Assembly (NCBI GenBank): GCA_030612965.1
Contig: JAUWMW010000146.1
Span: forward strand, 1-6,422
Length of the DNA stretch: 6,422 nt
Direction: 5' to 3'
Source of the DNA: a bacterium
Lineage (GTDB): Bacteria; Zixibacteria; MSB-5A5; GN15; FEB-12
The notes beneath the pieces are model-generated. The model was not told the origin of the DNA, ran no database searches, and worked only from the letters and a program-made list of their open reading frames with translations. Both the position numbers and the translations under genes were made by a program. This document shows, in pieces, positions 6,050 to 6,422 of this stretch (position 1 is the first letter of the stretch; the number at the start of each line of letters is the position of its first letter).

Positions 6050-6094
6050 TCGCCGGGTCACAATCTCGACTGCGTCGATCTCAGGACCCGGCGA
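6050..6094. repeat. 45-nt two-tier hairpin B
   Basis: TCGCCGGGTC (6050-6059) and GACCCGGCGA (6085-6094) form a perfect 10-bp inverted repeat enclosing 25 nt. Inside, TCGAC (6066-6070) pairs with GTCGA (6074-6078) around TGC. Its geometry (10-25-10, with a TCGAC/GTCG core) is the same as hairpin A, 81 nt upstream. Confidence 0.65.
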
Positions 6095-6122
6095 AACGAA
6101 CTTATGGGACAATCTCTCCCCG

Positions 6123-6212
6123 TCTGCCCTTCCGTACGATGTAGTAGGTCGAAACCAAGCCTGTCCTGAGCGCAGCCGAAGGGCGGCGTCGACATTGCGT
6201 CAGGAGGGCAGA
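6123..6212. repeat. 8-bp inverted repeat flanking the dispersed repeat
   Basis: TCTGCCCT (6123-6130) is perfectly inverted as AGGGCAGA (6205-6212). The left arm sits in CGTCTGCCC, which resembles the right arm of the GGCAGACG hairpins elsewhere in the window. The arms enclose the dispersed repeat at 6160-6183. At this length the pairing could be fortuitous. Confidence 0.35.
6160..6183. repeat. Dispersed 24-nt repeat (CCTGTCCTGAGCGCAG... type)
   Basis: The core CCTGTCCTGAGCGCAG followed by CCGAAGGG matches a short repeat seen in many copies in diverse environmental bacterial genomes, often recognised through spurious translations such as CPERSRR and CAQDRL; both appear here in the two strands. 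Its origin and role are not established to my knowledge. It marks this stretch as intergenic. Confidence 0.6.
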
Positions 6213-6332
6213 GCTTCTCACTTACAAACTGATGGCACTCTTGCGCGGAGGAAAGCCACTGCAAATTGTGGGGCGCCCGGGCAAGCTCGCGCGGCGGATG
6301 GGTGACGGTTGGGTTATTAGACGAAAGACGCG

Positions 6333-6369
6333 CATGTTCGGATGCCAACTGTTTGCTTGTCTGAACATG
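6333..6369. repeat. CATGTTC/GAACATG inverted repeat
   Basis: CATGTTC (6333-6339) and GAACATG (6363-6369) are perfect inverses 23 nt apart. The same heptamer flanks the hairpin at 5922-5969 and occurs at the ends of both dockerin cassettes. A competing pair, TGCCA (6343-6347) with TGGCA (6370-6374), overlaps it. Confidence 0.4.
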
Positions 6370-6422
6370 TGGCAATACCTATTGTTAGCGAAAAGGAATC
6401 GGTTGTCCGGAGGCATTAGACT

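Larger units (their letters stand above)
5919..6422. other. 504-bp non-coding, palindrome-rich region
   Basis: I see no supportable gene here. Open frames on both strands lack start signals, overlap one another, and translate through the dispersed repeat at 6160-6183. The region holds several inverted repeats (listed separately) and at its right end a GGAGG (6409-6413). That could be the ribosome binding site of a gene starting just beyond the window, but no start codon is visible. Confidence 0.6.

Noticed and set aside
5928..6375. Open frames on both strands downstream of the propeller gene (for example 5928-6305 plus, 6058-6375 minus)
   Set aside because: They overlap each other, run through palindromes and the dispersed repeat, and give the familiar spurious peptides CPERSRR and CAQDRL. 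No ribosome binding site or domain supports them.
6373..6384. CAATA-CC-TATTG palindrome as an operator
   Set aside because: It is short and AT-rich, with no convincing promoter around it and no gene visible downstream, so chance is a sufficient explanation.

Overview
The window looks like bacterial chromosome from an uncultured lineage. My best guess is a member of the FCB group such as candidate phylum Zixibacteria. That rests on secreted proteins ending in a Cys-flanked pair of dockerin-like repeats of the form (I/L)SDLVYLVDYMFN-GPEPVC, and on intergenic regions rich in GGCAGAC-type hairpins. It is recognition from memory, not a computed placement.

Layout. Bases 1-983 (minus strand) hold the N-terminal 327 residues of a multi-pass membrane protein that runs off the left edge; it resembles GT-C type glycosyltransferases. 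A 234-bp divergent intergenic region follows, with a sigma70-like promoter for the minus-strand gene (its -35 lies inside a perfect 13-nt palindrome) and an extended -10 promoter for the plus-strand gene. Bases 1218-3605 encode a 795-residue secreted papain-family (C1A) cysteine protease: signal peptide, catalytic domain, lectin-like domain, Ig-like linker, MAM-like jelly roll and a C-terminal dockerin-like pair. Bases 3606-3821 are non-coding and packed with hairpins between 12-bp perfect inverted repeats. Bases 3822-5918 encode a 698-residue secreted LVIVD-repeat beta-propeller protein with 14 repeat units and the same type of C-terminal dockerin-like pair. Bases 5919-6422 carry no gene I can support but contain several strong inverted repeats and one copy of a widespread dispersed repeat.

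How it fits together. The protease and the propeller protein are unrelated in their main domains but share a C-terminal cassette (about 65 residues, with a Cys just before it and a Cys one residue from the C-terminus). The last 84 nt, from inside that cassette through the stop codon into the downstream hairpin, are nearly identical (80/84), and the non-coding part is perfectly conserved. The two proteins are probably exported and handled by the same outside-the-cell attachment or sorting route. The cassette and its 3' hairpin may spread, or be homogenised, as one unit. I see no defence system, CRISPR array, tRNA, rRNA or transposase gene.
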